Below, piece after piece: positions 11,319 through 22,689 of a stretch of 64,000 nt of DNA. Position 1 is the first letter of the stretch. Every line of letters starts with the position of its first letter. Made by a program: the position numbers and the translations under genes. Under the pieces are notes generated by a model, which ran no database searches, was not told the origin of the DNA, and was given only the letters and a program-made list of their open reading frames with translations. Source of the DNA: Arachis hypogaea (taxonomy: Eukaryota; Streptophyta; Magnoliopsida; Fabales; Fabaceae). Where the stretch lies: positions 17,328,346-17,392,345 of the forward strand of contig NC_092052.1 in the NCBI RefSeq assembly GCF_003086295.3, given 5' to 3'.

Positions 11319-11600
11319 TTTTTACAATAGTTAAGCATCAATTAAGAGAAGTTTGTGTTATTTTGTGATAGCTAAAGTGTTATCCATCTCAGCAAGAATC
11401 CGACGTTTCACTCTAGATCAAAGCACATAAAGGTGAGGTATCATTGGATATGTCAAACGCTTGAGATGAAGTCATATGCACTTGAAAAGATCCATACTGA
11501 TGACAATGATTCAGATATGATGGCTAAAAATTTACCTGCAGTGAAGTTTGATTCCTGCAAAGAGAAGGCATGCTTAGTAGAACAGCCTATTCCTACTTGA
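11319..11600 (+). pseudogene. Copia RNase H C-terminal end (continuation)
   Basis: After the TSD the copia frame resumes with FVLFCDS (one stop follows) and SVIHLSKNPTFHSRSKHIKV, the conserved RNase H end, then YALEKIHTDDNDSDMMAKNLP and a stop at 11598-11600. It is the missing 3' part of the copia element at 1-2505, which shows that the gypsy-type element landed inside the RNase H coding region. Confidence 0.92.
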
Positions 11601-11621
11601 GTTGATAAAAGAGAAATTTGT

Positions 11622-12290
11622 TGTTGGGTTTCCAATTCAAGTGAGACCCACACTTTAAAATAAAAGAAAAAATAATAATAAAAGAAGTAGTGGCTTATAG
11701 CCACGAGTAATTAAAAAAAGTAGAGTGGTGGAGTCCTTCATTTGAAAAAGAAAAAGAAAGAGGGAGAGGGAGAAGAACTCGCCGAAAAGAGAAGAAATTG
11801 GGAAAAAAGGGCAGGTTCAATTTGATCTCATTAAATTGGTAAACTTGTTCTATTTCTTATAAAATTTTAGTTTGTTATTCTTGGTGTAGAGATGAACATT
11901 AAGGTATAACTTGTTAGCTGTATTGCCTTTTCTTTTGTCTGATTTGAGATACCCATTTTTGTAGAGTATTTATGTTGGTTCCGTCAGTTTTGATGATGTA
12001 TTTTGTTGATTGTTGAGATGTCATAGTGCTTCTATAAAGATTAATTGTGTATTCATTATTTTGATAGTAGAAAATTTTACTAGACTAGATTTTATAGGTT
12101 TTTTATCCCTCCTTGGAGGGGGATTTTACAATAAAAATTCTGGTATTTAATTATTTAATTTCTGCTATTATATTTATTGTTTGGAGTATTTTTGAAGTTA
12201 CCTATTTAATTACACAAATTGTAAAAAAATATTTTTTTGATACTTTTGTTGTTAGACAAATTCTTGTGTTAACCTTAATTTTTTTCAATA
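11622..12290 (+). repeat. 3' LTR of the copia element (right end approximate)
   Basis: It starts TGTTGGGTTTCCAATTC 21 bp after the pol stop, next to a purine-rich tract (AAAAGAGAAA). The U5-like part has TTTTTTATCCCTCCTTGG and AATTCTTGTGTTAA, which are typical of Tork-type copia LTRs. The right end is not sharp (about 12280-12290), and no TSD can be checked because the 5' LTR is outside the window. Confidence 0.6.
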
Positions 12291-12700
12291 ATTTTTAGTA
12301 TAATTTTTAAATATATGTATATATAAATAAGATAGGTACTCTAATAAAGATTTTATAATTATTTTTATATAATTTTTTTTTAGACTTTTAAATAATAAAT
12401 TATAAAATTAAATTTTAATACGTTATAAAAATATTTTTTTATTTAAAATATAATCAAATAAATAAATCATACCTTTATACAAAAATATCTTCATAAGAAG
12501 ATTATTTTGAGGTCTTCATATTTGAGTAGCTCCTTATAAATTAATTATTTCACTAAACATAAAAATCTCTTACAATTTAATGTTATTCTCATATTAATGA
12601 TAGAGTAACAAATTGGCAAGAGTGCGTGCCAAGCAAGGAAGAAAAGAATAAGAGTGGTCAACCACTCCAGTCAAAATTAGAAGCAAGCCGCCGTAAAGGA
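12291..12700. other. AT-rich intergenic DNA upstream of UGT
   Basis: No ORF or repeat that I can name. It presumably holds distal promoter sequence of the downstream glycosyltransferase. Confidence 0.6.
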
Positions 12701-12710
12701 ATCTAAGACC

Positions 12711-12718
12711 TATAAATA
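12711..12718 (+). promoter_or_regulatory. TATA box of the UGT gene
   Basis: TATAAATA lies 49 bp before the start codon at 12767, a normal plant spacing for a short 5' UTR. Confidence 0.65.
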
Positions 12719-12766
12719 AATGTGCTAGGCTGTTACTCATTGGCACGAATCAGCTAATCAACAATC

Positions 12767-14519
12767 ATGGCTTTGGAAGAACCCCTTCAGCTTCACTTTG
12801 TCATGTTTCCATTAATGGCGCAAGGCCACATGATCCCTATGATGGACATTGCAAAGCTATTGTTGCAGCACAAGAACGTTACCATCACAGTTGTGACAAC
12901 ACCAAGCAATGCATCACGCTTCACATCAACCTTTGCCCGTTACCATATGAGAGTGCTTGAACTTCCATTCCCATCCAAACAAGCTGGTTTGCCAGAAGGC
13001 CTGGAGAACATGGACATGCTACCTTCCACTTCCATGACCATGAAATTTTTGAACGCAACAAAGTTTTTCTGCGAACCCGTGGAGAAGCTTCTAGAAGATC
13101 TAACACCGCCACCAAGCTGCATCGTCTCTGATATGAACTTATCATACACTAGGCACATCTCTAGCAAGTTCAACGTTCCCAGGATCTCTTTCGGTGGCGT
13201 AAACAACTTCTTCCTCTTGTGTCAACACTGTATCCATGTCTACAATGTTAGCGAGAGGGAGCGCGAAACCGCTGAATCGGACTACTTTGTTTTGCCCGGT
13301 GTCCCTGACAGACTCCAATTTACCAAGGCGCAGATTCTGCTCAGCCTGGACGAAAGCTGGAAAGAGTATAACGACGAAATGATGGCGGCGGAGGCGGTTA
13401 CTTACGGCGTAATCATGAATTCCTTTCAAGAGTTGGAGCCTGCGTATGCGAAGGAATACAGCAAGGTTAGAAACAACAAAGTCTGGTGTATTGGCCCTGT
13501 TTCACTAAGCAACAAGGATCAAGTGGATAAGGTGCAAAGAGGTATGGTTAGTTTAAAACAGAAATGTTTGTTAGTCAAAGAAAATTAGTAAGAAGAGTTG
13601 ATAGTTAAGTATTGGTCAGATTTTAATAAAAGTGTTGACCCTTAGATTTTTTTAATTAGTAAAAAGTAATCATAATTTATTTTATTTAGTATTTATTAAT
13701 TATTATGATAATTAACAAATATTAAATAAGACAAATTTTTATTATTTTTTTGGTTCTCTAATATTATCCGTTTAACTAATTTGTTTATTTTAAATTTTTA
13801 ATTCTAGACTCTAAATTATATATCTAACAGGAAAAAGTGTTTCGATGGACGAGTGGCATCATTTGAAGTGGCTTGACTTGCAGAAACCGGAGAGTGTAAT
13901 CTATGCATGCCTTGGAAGTGTAACCAGTTTGATTCCATTGCAGTTGATAGAGCTTGGTTTAGCCTTGGAAGCCTCGAGAAAACCCTTCATCTGGGTTATA
14001 AGGGAAGGAAGGCAGTTAGAAGCTTTGGAAAAATGGATGAAGGAAGATGGATTTGAAGAAAGATGTAAAGATCAAGGTGTTGTAATTCGAGGTTGGGCTC
14101 CTCAGCTGCTAATATTGTCACACCCTTCCATTGGAGGGTTCATAACACATTGTGGTTGGAACTCTACCTTAGAAGCCGTGTGTGCCGGTGTACCAATGCT
14201 TACGTGGCCGCAATTTGGAGACCAATTTTTCAATGAAAAGTTAATTGTTCAGATATTGAAAGTTGGAGTAAGGATTGGGGTGGAGTGTCCTGTTACGTGG
14301 GGGAAAGAAGAGGAAATTGGTGTGCTGATAAAGAAGGAAGATGTTCAAAATGCAATAGAGGAGTTTATGGATGAGAGTATTGAAAAGGAAGAAAGAAGAA
14401 AAAGGATAAGAGAGCTTGCTGAGATGGCTAAGAAAGCTGTAGAAAAAGGTGGGTCTTCTCACTCAAATGTGACCCTCCTTATCCAAGATATTATGCAAAA
14501 AACTAAGGGAGATATATGA
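12767..14519 (+). CDS. UDP-glycosyltransferase, UGT73-like (2 exons)
   Basis: Family 1 plant glycosyltransferase that moves a sugar from a UDP-sugar to a small acceptor such as a flavonoid or triterpenoid, in the cytosol. The model is exon 1 12767-13541, intron 13542-13830 (GTATGG...AACAG, phase 1) and exon 2 13831-14519, giving 487 aa, the normal family length. The N-terminus has [16 protein letters not shown] with the catalytic His at residue 21; its Asp partner is in IVSDMNLS (Asp122). The PSPG donor box spans residues 347-390 (14094-14225), begins [11 protein letters not shown], contains HCGWNSTLE and ends in Gln, which fits UDP-glucose use. The MAQGHMIPM motif, the GPVSLSNKD linker and the intron position suggest family UGT73 (perhaps 73C-like). 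The acceptor cannot be told. The usual W-T after the catalytic Asp is Y-T here. No defect seen; intact. Confidence 0.9.
14094..14225 (+). other. PSPG box of the UGT
   Basis: The 44-residue plant secondary product glycosyltransferase signature, from Trp to final Gln. It contains the HCGWNS core that contacts the diphosphate and uracil. Gln at the last position is usual for glucosyltransferases. Confidence 0.9.
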
Positions 14520-16250
14520 TATCGTTTGTAAGCATATCTTCCTATAAGAGGCAGCGACCTTAATTTCTCTAATGGCTTTTTCAAATTTGTTTAGGAGAGT
14601 CAATTTTATATTTTTGTTTCAACAACAGTGTTATATATCTGAGCTTATCATTGCTATTAAGTTTTAGTTTCATCAGTCAGATCGAATCTCTAATCTGTTA
14701 TAATAAAAGACTGCATTGTCATAACTGAAAGGGTTTTATAATCACTTGTATTTTAGGAAACCAGCAGAAGAAGACCAAGAAAAATGAGAAAGTGTGAAAT
14801 AATAGATAAAGACAGAAACATAAAAAAATAAAAGATAAAGAGACATACAAGACGTGTACCCATATATCACCAATGAAACAATTTGAGAGTCTCTATTCTT
14901 TTAATTTAGAGGACTGTAAATAGTGTTACAGATTGTCAGATTGTATGGCTAAAGCAGCTGCTCCTGTCGCGGACATTTACTCGAATTGAAGCCAACCATA
15001 GAGTGAGTTTCAACATCTAATAGATTTAGATATGACCTTAGCCAATTAATTTGGTTTTGTCTCTCTTTTTTTTTTTCTTTCTTTTCTATTTAGTCACAAA
15101 AAAATATATCACCAATGAAACGGAATATAATTTATGTTGCCATATATGACTTTAAAAGATTTTAAAAAATACTGTTTGTATACCAAATATTTTTTATATT
15201 TAATTATTATTAAATAATTATAAATTTAAATTATTTTTTATTTAATAAATAAAAAAAATTGTATATAATTATTAAAAAAATATTAGTTTAAATTAGTATT
15301 TATATAAAAAAATGTATCAAAAATAGAGCTACATAGAATATTAAAAAAAGACTAAAAATATTTATATAATTAAAATAAAATTAAAATAAAATTTTAAAAG
15401 CGACTAAACTAAAATTTACATATAATTTATATATCAAAAATTAAAGTTAAAGAGGGCATTCCCCCTTTCTCACTATGCGGCTTCGTCCCTCGGATGTATA
15501 TCCAGCAAAATTGTATTATTTTTAAAGTCATAATCGAAATAATAGACAAAATTTAATAAAATAGAAGAGACTCTCTGACCCTGGAAAATGCATGTAAAGC
15601 TGCTACCGAACCTAGAGAGAAAATTGGATTCATATCTCTGTTTGTATGCATATAACCAAGTGCCAAGCTACACCCAATGGGAAAAAACAAATGCATAGAG
15701 ACAGTATATATGCTGTAAAATTACGTAGACATTTTATGTAAACTAATAAAACAAAGAATCTAATCAAGCAAGAAAGGAACTGCAGAACAGAGATGAACAC
15801 ATATGCCAGAATCAATGTACCCAGACATCCGAGTTTTCTTTATTAAAATTAGCAAATTCAAAATTATTGTACTTATATGTTAATATTTTACCCTTTCATA
15901 AAATAAAAGTTTAGAAAACTGAAATATACATTCTAAATTTTTTTTACCTTGCTTTTTCTTTGAGGATAAAAACTGCAACATCTACTCCAGTTTTTTTAAA
16001 TATACTTGTTTTATTTATAAAATAATTCATTTTTCAGAGTTATTCACATTATTTTTAAATCAAACTGCAAAATCGTCTTTTCTCTCCTCTCTCCTCATTA
16101 CATTAAATAATAATATTGTTGTAACTTGCAAGTAATTTGCCTCCTTCCACTTCCAAGTTGCCACCCAGTCGAATTGCAATTTCACTTATATCTATAAAAA
16201 ATATAAAATTTAACATATATTTAAAAAATAATATTCACATAATATTAAAG
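14520..16250. other. Intergenic, AT-rich, no gene seen
   Basis: 3' UTR and downstream DNA of the UGT (poly(A)-like AATAAAA near 14701), then AT-rich sequence. Around 15445-15495 a short GC-richer piece (GGGCATTCCCCC and GGCTTCGTCCCTCGG) resembles the end of the hAT elements found at 30297-31413, but I cannot find its partner end. Confidence 0.6.
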
Positions 16251-16251
16251 G

Positions 16252-17630
16252 GATTAATCACTAAAAACGCCTCTAAATTATTCAAACGCTGACAAAAATA
16301 TATTTAAATTTAAAATTTTATTATCAACAAAAATGCTGTCAAATAATTTTAAAATGCGATAAAAATGTCTAACAGTAAATATGTATTTTCAAAAAATGTC
16401 TTAAAGATTGAATTTTGATGTGATTTCTTAAAGTATGATTAAAAAAATAAAATATTAATATTCTTAAAATTTGGTGACTTTTTTGCTAAGTATATATTTT
16501 TTTGTGATTTTTTTAAAAATATTATTGGTTGTTAAGAAAAATTACAAAAAAAAATTATATACTTAACAAAAAATTACCAAATTTTAAGGATAATAATATC
16601 TCATTTTTCTAATTATGCTTGCAAAAAATTGTATCAAAATTCAATCTCTAATATATTTTTTGGAATGTTAGATAATCTTACAAAAAAATTAACATTAAAT
16701 ATGTATTTCTCAAAAAATACATTAGAGATTGAATTTTGATGTGATTTTTTAAAAGTATGATTAAAAAAAAAGATATTATTATTCTTAAAATTTGGTAATT
16801 TTTTGTTAAGTATATTTTTTCGTAATTTTTTAAAGAGTAAAGTATCGTTTTTGTCCTCAACGTTTGGGGTAAGTCCTATTTGTGTCCCTAACGTTTAAAT
16901 CGTCCTATTTGTATCCTTAACGTTTATAAAAGTGATTCAATGTTATCCTACTATCAATTATACTAACAAATCAGATTATATTTTTCAATTATTCTCACTT
17001 GGATGTATTTATTCTCAATTAGGTCTCACTTGGATGTGTTCGATTTTAATATTATACCCACTATTTGTGTTTAGATTTAATTATGTCCCTAGAAAAGTGA
17101 ATTATGTAAATGTTGTAGGAGTTAGTTTCAACATTTGATGAGCTATTTTTCGGAGTAGATCATCGATTCTATCCCAGACATTTGTATTCTAACTTCAAGA
17201 AGAGATTTTTAAAACTCAAACTAAAGCGCTCATGATGTGTATTGATGGCAGGATAACATTGAATCTCTTTTACAAACGTTAGGGATACAAATAGGACGAT
17301 TTAAACGTTAGGGACACAAATAGGATTTACCCCAAACGTTGGGGACAAAAACGATACTTTACTCTTTTTTAAAAGTATTATTAGTTGTTAACAAAAAAAT
17401 TACAAAAAAATATATACTTAACGAAAAATTACCAAATTTTAAGGATAATAATATATCATTTTTATAATTATACTTGCAAAAAATCGTATCAAAATTCAAT
17501 CTTTAAGACATTTTTTAAAATATATATTTACTGTTAGATTTTTTTGTCGCGTTTTTAAATTATTTGAAGGTATTTTTGTCGATAGTAAATTCGGGTGCAT
17601 TTTTTGTGGTTAAGTATAAACTTAAAATTT
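16252..17630. repeat. Four-armed fold-back region around a nested MITE
   Basis: The arm at 16252-16530 is an inverted match of 17374-17630. A second, shorter inverted pair lies inside it (about 16540-16665 and 16690-16834). All arms share blocks such as GATTGAATTTTGATGTGATTT and CTTAAAATTTGGTAA. The outer ends read TTAATCACTAAAAACGC and its inverse. It looks like a long-TIR element with a tandem or nested copy of its own arms. No coding capacity. Confidence 0.7.
16835..17364. mobile_element. MULE-type MITE, 530 bp, TSD TTTTTTAAA
   Basis: Terminal inverted repeats of about 125 bp begin GAGTAAAGTATCGTTTTTGT and contain the repeated phrases CCTATTTGTGTCCCTAACG and ACGTTTAAATCGTCC. An exact 9-bp duplication TTTTTTAAA flanks it (16826-16834 and 17365-17373), diagnostic for Mutator-like elements. 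No transposase. It sits within one arm of the older fold-back region. Confidence 0.9.
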
Positions 17631-17640
17631 ATATATATCA

Positions 17641-18290
17641 TGTACGAGACTTCTCTAGTACGGGTTGAGGGAAGAATCGAGGACTGTTGGTCTCAGTGAT
17701 GATGTGATCGAACTTCTGGAGCGGCGGGAGTGGTACCTGCAAAGATACTCCGACGCTCAAGTCAGAATGGATCTAAGAGGTATAAAAGAGGGTTAGGAGT
17801 GTGAAACGTACCTGAGGGAGCCTTTGGCTCCCCTTATATAGTTGTCTTGTTATCTTATCTTATCTTATTTTTCTAAGATACGGGAGATATTTGAATTTAA
17901 ATATCGGTTGTTGATTTCTGGCTAGTTCGGGCCGTAGAAAGGGTTTTGGGCCCAGGAGTCAGGTCATTGTTTGACTGTTTCAAGTCCCCCGAAGGCCAGA
18001 CCCAAAATAGTTGCACCCACAGCATGAGGGTAAGTTTGCTTAGTTTCTTTGTTGATTGAGTCTTTCCGTGAGTTAGGAGGTCGCAGACCTCACATGGAAA
18101 GGTAGGACATTGCCTTCCGTTTCTGAACATCCTTTGGTTCTCTGGTGGGCCATTGCGACATTTCTTCCGTGGCTGATGAGTTCGGTTTTTGTTTATTTAG
18201 GAGGTCGAGAGTTCGTAGATGAGACGAGCAGTCGTTTCTACTTCTGTCCGTTGCGTTACTCGGTGGTGTATTTTTGTCCGTTACGTTTTT
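17641..18290 (-). repeat. Gypsy (Tat-like) 3' LTR, minus orientation, upper end approximate
   Basis: Read on the minus strand it has a TATA-like ACTATATAAGGGG (about 17835), then a U5-like end with GACTTGAGCGTCGGAGTATC and finishes CTCGTACA at 17641, a typical legume Tat-type LTR end in CA. The LTR start (higher coordinate) is not clear. The LTR lies downstream of minus-strand pol fragments at 20955-23830. Confidence 0.6.
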
Positions 18291-18694
18291 CCATTTGAAA
18301 AGTTGGGGGTTTTATTTTCCCCTCACTGTAATTGCTTTTTCTTTACATTTTCCTTTACTGTTTTTTTACCTTTCCCTGTCGAGCGCTTTCTGTTGATTTT
18401 AGTGTTGTGCCTTGGCCTGGTTTTTTTAGAATTTTTCGAGGGTTTTTGGTTCTGCTTTTCTTGTGTTTGCTGCTACTTCACCGCTTTAGTTTGAATTATG
18501 AGAACAGGTTGGTATTTTTACTCTTGTTCTGCCATTTTGTACATTGTTTTGCTTTTGGTTCCTCCTTTTTTTTTATTTTTCCTGCATAGTAGTAGCAGAA
18601 AGTAGGGGGCTACCACTGTTTTGGTATAGATTAAGTTTCACTAAATTTTAGTGTAGGATTTTGTATTCTTCTGTTTCTAAGGAGTAGGCTGACG

Positions 18695-19400
18695 GTGGTG
18701 CCCCCTTTGGTTATAGGTATGGTCCAGTGGAAGTCCGAGCGTGCTAGGGTGCTCGTCTACCCGGCGAGAGGCATTCCTAATGACTATTATTGGGTAACCT
18801 CCAACGTCCTGGGTACGCCCTCCTGGCTTATGGAGGAGGATCTTCAAAAACTTCGTGACAAGGGTGCAGTGTGTTGAAGAGGCGATGCTAAGCGTCAGTA
18901 TGAGTTGGTGCTCTCCAGGGAGAACGAAAGGGTTTGCTATATCAACCCTAATTCTCCCCAAGTTGCCGATCGGATTTGGGTTTACGATCCCATGTTTACA
19001 AAGCTGGGAGTGCAGCTCCCTTTTTCCACATTTGTCCAGACCCTCTTGAATCGGTGTTCGGTGGCGCCGTCTCAACTGCATCCGAATAGTTGGGCAGCCG
19101 TCCAAACTTTCGAATTGGTTTATGAATATTTGGAGCTTCCTGCTCGGTGGAGGTGTTCTTGAATTTTTTCTTATGCACAATCCCGATCAAGGAGGGGAGG
19201 CACAAGAAAGGTTATGTGTCGTTCCGTGCTTAGCTGAACCGCCAGGTTTTTGGGCTGTTCAAAAATTCCTTCCACGATTTTAAGGAGGAATATTTCAAAG
19301 TTCACCTCTTTTGGCTAACTCTGGAATGAGAACGTCGCTTCGCCACTTACTGGAATTTTGCTCGGGTTTGTCTTACCTGACGAAGATTACTTATGAGGGG
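18695..19400 (+). pseudogene. Antisense extra ORF of Tat element, part 1 (gypsy-type transposon domain)
   Basis: Fragments in shifting frames: 18695-18877 (with RGIPNDYYWVTSNVLGTPSW), 18905-19162 (with VADRIWVYDPMFTKLGVQLP, then TLLNRCSVAPSQLHPNSWA) and 19150-19400 (with GRHKKGYVSFRA and FWLTLE). Together these match the widespread plant putative gypsy-type transposon protein family (Pfam Transposase_28, name from memory). Such ORFs are known as additional ORFs placed antisense between pol and the 3' LTR in Tat elements, and here pol is indeed on the other strand. Frameshifts make it non-functional. Confidence 0.7.
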
Positions 19401-19613
19401 TTGTCCCTAAAATTAAAGATATTGCTGATATTCTATTGGCTGTCTTTGGGGACAGGCTGTTAAGTCCTCAGGATGTTATGGGTGATTCGGGGGCGCGTTG
19501 GTTGTATGTTGGTTGGTTTTGTTTTCTTTCTTTTTTTCTTGGTATCCAATCTATTGCTTTGTTTCCTAGTTTATAACTTGTAAACTTTTGTTTGGTTTAG
19601 CTTTTCAGTTGAG

Positions 19614-20477
19614 ATGGTTGAAGGGTTGTCTACTTTGGCGAGGTTCAAGGCTGCCTTTGCTCATGACTCAGAGAGTCTCAGTGATGAGGCCTCGCCGTCA
19701 ACTCCTCAACCCGTCTCTCAGTCAAGTTCACAAACTATATCTCAGGAGATGGTTGTGGCTAGGTTAATCGGTGCTGATGTGGAGGTTTTGGAGATTCCCA
19801 TCCCCGAGTCTAGCAAGAAGCGAAAAAGGCCGATTGAAGGGAGCGGTGGGAAAAACCTTGAGGAGGAGGTGTCTGTCTCTTCCGTGATGGATCCGGATTT
19901 TGATGCTCTGGCTTTCATCGATCAACATCTTCTGTCGAGTATTGAGGACTTTTTCCATGACTGCGATCATGCCGACTAGGCAAAGTCCATGTTTTGCGCT
20001 CTCCTTCGCTCAGTTGTCATTGTTCAAAAGGCGAAGCCGATGCTGTCTCAGGTATTCCTTCTGGATGGCAAGCTCCGTCAGTCTCAAGCGGAGGTCAGTA
20101 AGCTGAAAGAGAAACTGGAGGTTGCTAAGACTGCTCAGCTGAAGGCTGTGAAAGATGCTGAGGATGTTGGTTCAGAGATCCTCCGTCTTTCCGAGTTGGA
20201 GACCTTGCTTCTTTATCAACTGGCTCGACAGTGGAAGCGGGATGCCGAGGTTGAGTCAGGGGACGCTTCTACCCTTGCTGAGGTGGAGCGTTTGAGGACC
20301 GAGGTCGCTCAACTGAAGAGGGATAGGGAAGGCCTGCTTGCTGATGTTACGTATGCGATTTCTGCGACTGAGGAGGCCTTGAAAGCTCAGGTCAAGGTGC
20401 TGGCCCCCGAGGTTGATGTGTCCGTATTGCGGGCCTTCCGGACTGTTCATGATGGGGAGATCATTGATATAGAGTAG
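19614..20477 (+). pseudogene. Antisense extra ORF of Tat element, part 2 (coiled coil)
   Basis: 19614-19979 encodes a Ser/Pro/Glu-rich linker that ends ...DFFHDCDHAD at a stop. After the stop 19989-20477 encodes a coiled coil (heptad pattern in KLRQSQAEVSKLKEKLEVAK and EVERLRTEVAQLKRDREGL). A splice-acceptor-like TTTTCAG precedes the first Met (near 19610), so the ORF may have been spliced. It completes the plant gypsy-type transposon protein begun at 18695: globular N-terminus, linker, coiled-coil C-terminus. Role in the element is unknown. Confidence 0.65.
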
Positions 20478-20954
20478 TTTTATTTTATGGTATTATGGAA
20501 CAATTTGCTTAAGTTTGTAAGCCGTTTGTTCAGCGTATATACATTGCTTTTTTGGCTAGTTTTTGAAGTTTGTGAGCCGTCTGTTCGACATATGCACTAC
20601 TCTGGTGGCCTTTTTTGGGCCGTTTTGTTACGAAATGCTTTTGGGCCTCTTGATGGGCTGAATTGCGTGCTTATTGTGTTTGTTTGGATATCCGTTTCAT
20701 AGCCTTCGAGGGTGATCGGGCCCCGGGGTAGCTATTTTGTTTATACCATTTTGCTCAGGTAGAAACGTGGAAACTTAAAAAGGAATATTTGAATAAATAA
20801 TATTTTATTGAAGATTGGACCTCGTTAAAACCTCCCGTTGTCTTTTGGGTAGGAAAGAGAACCCGGAAAACGATTTGATCATAAATATGAAAAACGAAAA
20901 AACTAAAACAAAGCAAAGGAAATAAAAGAACTGTAGATAAACCTTAAATTTTGC

Positions 20955-21262
20955 TAAAGTTATCAACTCGGTGGCGGTCGCCTAAGAGTAGTAGTAGTGT
21001 CGTATGTTTGCGGTGTTCCACGATCTTGCTACCTCGGTGCCATTGAGCTACTTCGGTTTGTAGGCTCCTTTTTCGATTACAGATTTAACTCAGTAGGCCC
21101 TTTCCAGTTAGAAGTCAGTTTTTGTTTCCCCATTGTGGGAGGGCCTATGTCGTTGCATCGTAAGATTAGATCTCCTTGCTTGAACTCTCGTTTCATGATG
21201 TCTCGGTTATACCTCAGGCTTACCCTTTGTTTCAGGGCAAGTTCTCGTTGGTGGGCTATGTA
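20955..21262 (-). pseudogene. Gypsy integrase C-terminal remnant
   Basis: On the minus strand the frame reads HQRELALKQRVSLRYNRDIM, then GDLILRCNDIG and LTSNWKGP, then after a frameshift VIEKGAYKPK and LNGTEVARSWNTANIRHYY. This is the C-terminal integrase/DNA-binding end of Tat-type gypsy pol. It is cut at 21258-21262 by the TGTAACACCC insertion. Non-functional. Confidence 0.85.
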
Positions 21263-21443
21263 ACACCCTTACTACCAAAATGTCACGCTTCTGGCTATGC
21301 CACTCTGATAGCGAGGATATTACGACAATTTTCATATACTTAATAACAAAATAAGAGCTGCTAACTCAGAACCGTATCGCTGTTTTCTTTGAAAAACTGA
21401 AAATACTTTTTCTTTAAAAAAAAATACCTAGATACAAATCACA

Positions 21444-21445
<2 letters not shown>

Positions 21446-21497
<52 letters not shown>
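21446..21497. repeat. (TA)n microsatellite
   Basis: About 25 uninterrupted TA units in the LTR-like insertion. Confidence 0.95.
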
Positions 21498-21500
<3 letters not shown>

Positions 21501-21911
21501 CAATCATGACTCCTATCCCTCTTACAAAAATATAATAATAATGGAGAGGAAAAAGTAATAACTAAGCTAATACAACGATATCACATAACAAAAGCGCAGT
21601 ATACTCTTCATAAGCTTCTTCGCTCATTTTCTGATAAAGTAAGGCTGTAGGGGGTGAGAACCTAATCACACGGTCTCATTAGAGGAGTTTTAGAATTGTC
21701 ATAAGAAAATATATAAAAGAAAGTTGTTTTCAACCGTAGTGATCATCATTCGTCTTATGAATCTTTTCGAAAATCAACAATTACTTATCTTAAATCCAAA
21801 TTCATATTTTAAATTTATAAAAGCCAATCAAAGCATAATATCCAAAAGATTCTACCTCATACAAAGAATCATTCTTATCAAACTTACCAAGACATATAAC
21901 TTACCCAATTA

Positions 21912-22382
21912 CGGCCTCTGGCCCAAACATAATTAAATCATGGCTTTTAGCCCAACATATAATCAAATCATGGCCTCCGACCTAGCATATAATCAAATCA
22001 TAGCCTCTGACCCAACATATAATCAAGGTTTAATTACTCTGTTGGTCTCCACAATTTCGCAAAATTTTCAATTAGGTCCCTATATCTTTTTTTCCTTTTA
22101 ATTTGGTTCTGCACCAATTTTTTTTCAGTTAGGTCCCTCTTGACAGTAATTGGTTTAATTGTATAGGGACTCAATTAAAAAAATTGGTGTAGGGACCCAA
22201 AAAAAAGAAAAAAATATAGGGACCAAATTAAAAAAAATTGGTGCAAGGACTCAATTAAAAAAAAGGTATAGGGACCTAATTAAAAATTTTGCGAAACTAT
22301 AGGGACCAACAGAGTAATTAAACCTATAATCAAATCACGGCCTTCGTCCCAATATATAATCAAATCACAGCCTCCGGCCCAA
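21912..22382. repeat. 30-bp tandem repeat, split by a MITE
   Basis: Around six imperfect copies of a unit like GGCCTCTGGCCCAACATATAATCAAATCAT, within the LTR-like insertion. A MULE-type MITE (22027-22324) entered the fourth copy. Confidence 0.85.
22027..22324. mobile_element. MULE-type MITE, 298 bp, TSD TATAATCAA
   Basis: Ends GGTTTAATTACTCTGTTGGT and its inverse, an interior of repeated TAGGGACC / GGTCCCTA phrases, and an exact 9-bp TSD TATAATCAA (22018-22026 and 22325-22333). Its ends resemble those of the Pack-MULE at 47100-48820 (GGTTAAATTAC...), so both are probably of one family. Confidence 0.88.
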
Positions 22383-22689
22383 GGAAAATTGATCAACACT
22401 CAAACGACTATAATCCGAACCAACCAGTCACAATCACAAGTAATGAAGTTCAAACACAACCGAGAGCAATTACAGTATGACAATTAGCAGTTAAACAGAA
22501 ATATTCACATAGGCAAACCAAATAAAATATGTACACCCAAACAATATGATGCATGCTTATCCTACTGGGCATGAGCTCACTTATCGGTTATAATGCCAAA
22601 CCCGACACATCCAGTAGCTAACCCGGACATAGAATACCATATCACGGAGCAAGTGGGACTAACCACAATCCTTACGTCTAACCATGCAG

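Noticed and set aside
16932..17138. 68-codon ORF
   Set aside because: Lies wholly in the loop of the MULE MITE with 530 bp total; no family resemblance.
18110..18589. Phe/Cys/Val-rich overlapping ORFs near the gypsy LTR
   Set aside because: T-rich LTR/leader sequence on this strand; hydrophobic low-complexity translation, no domain.
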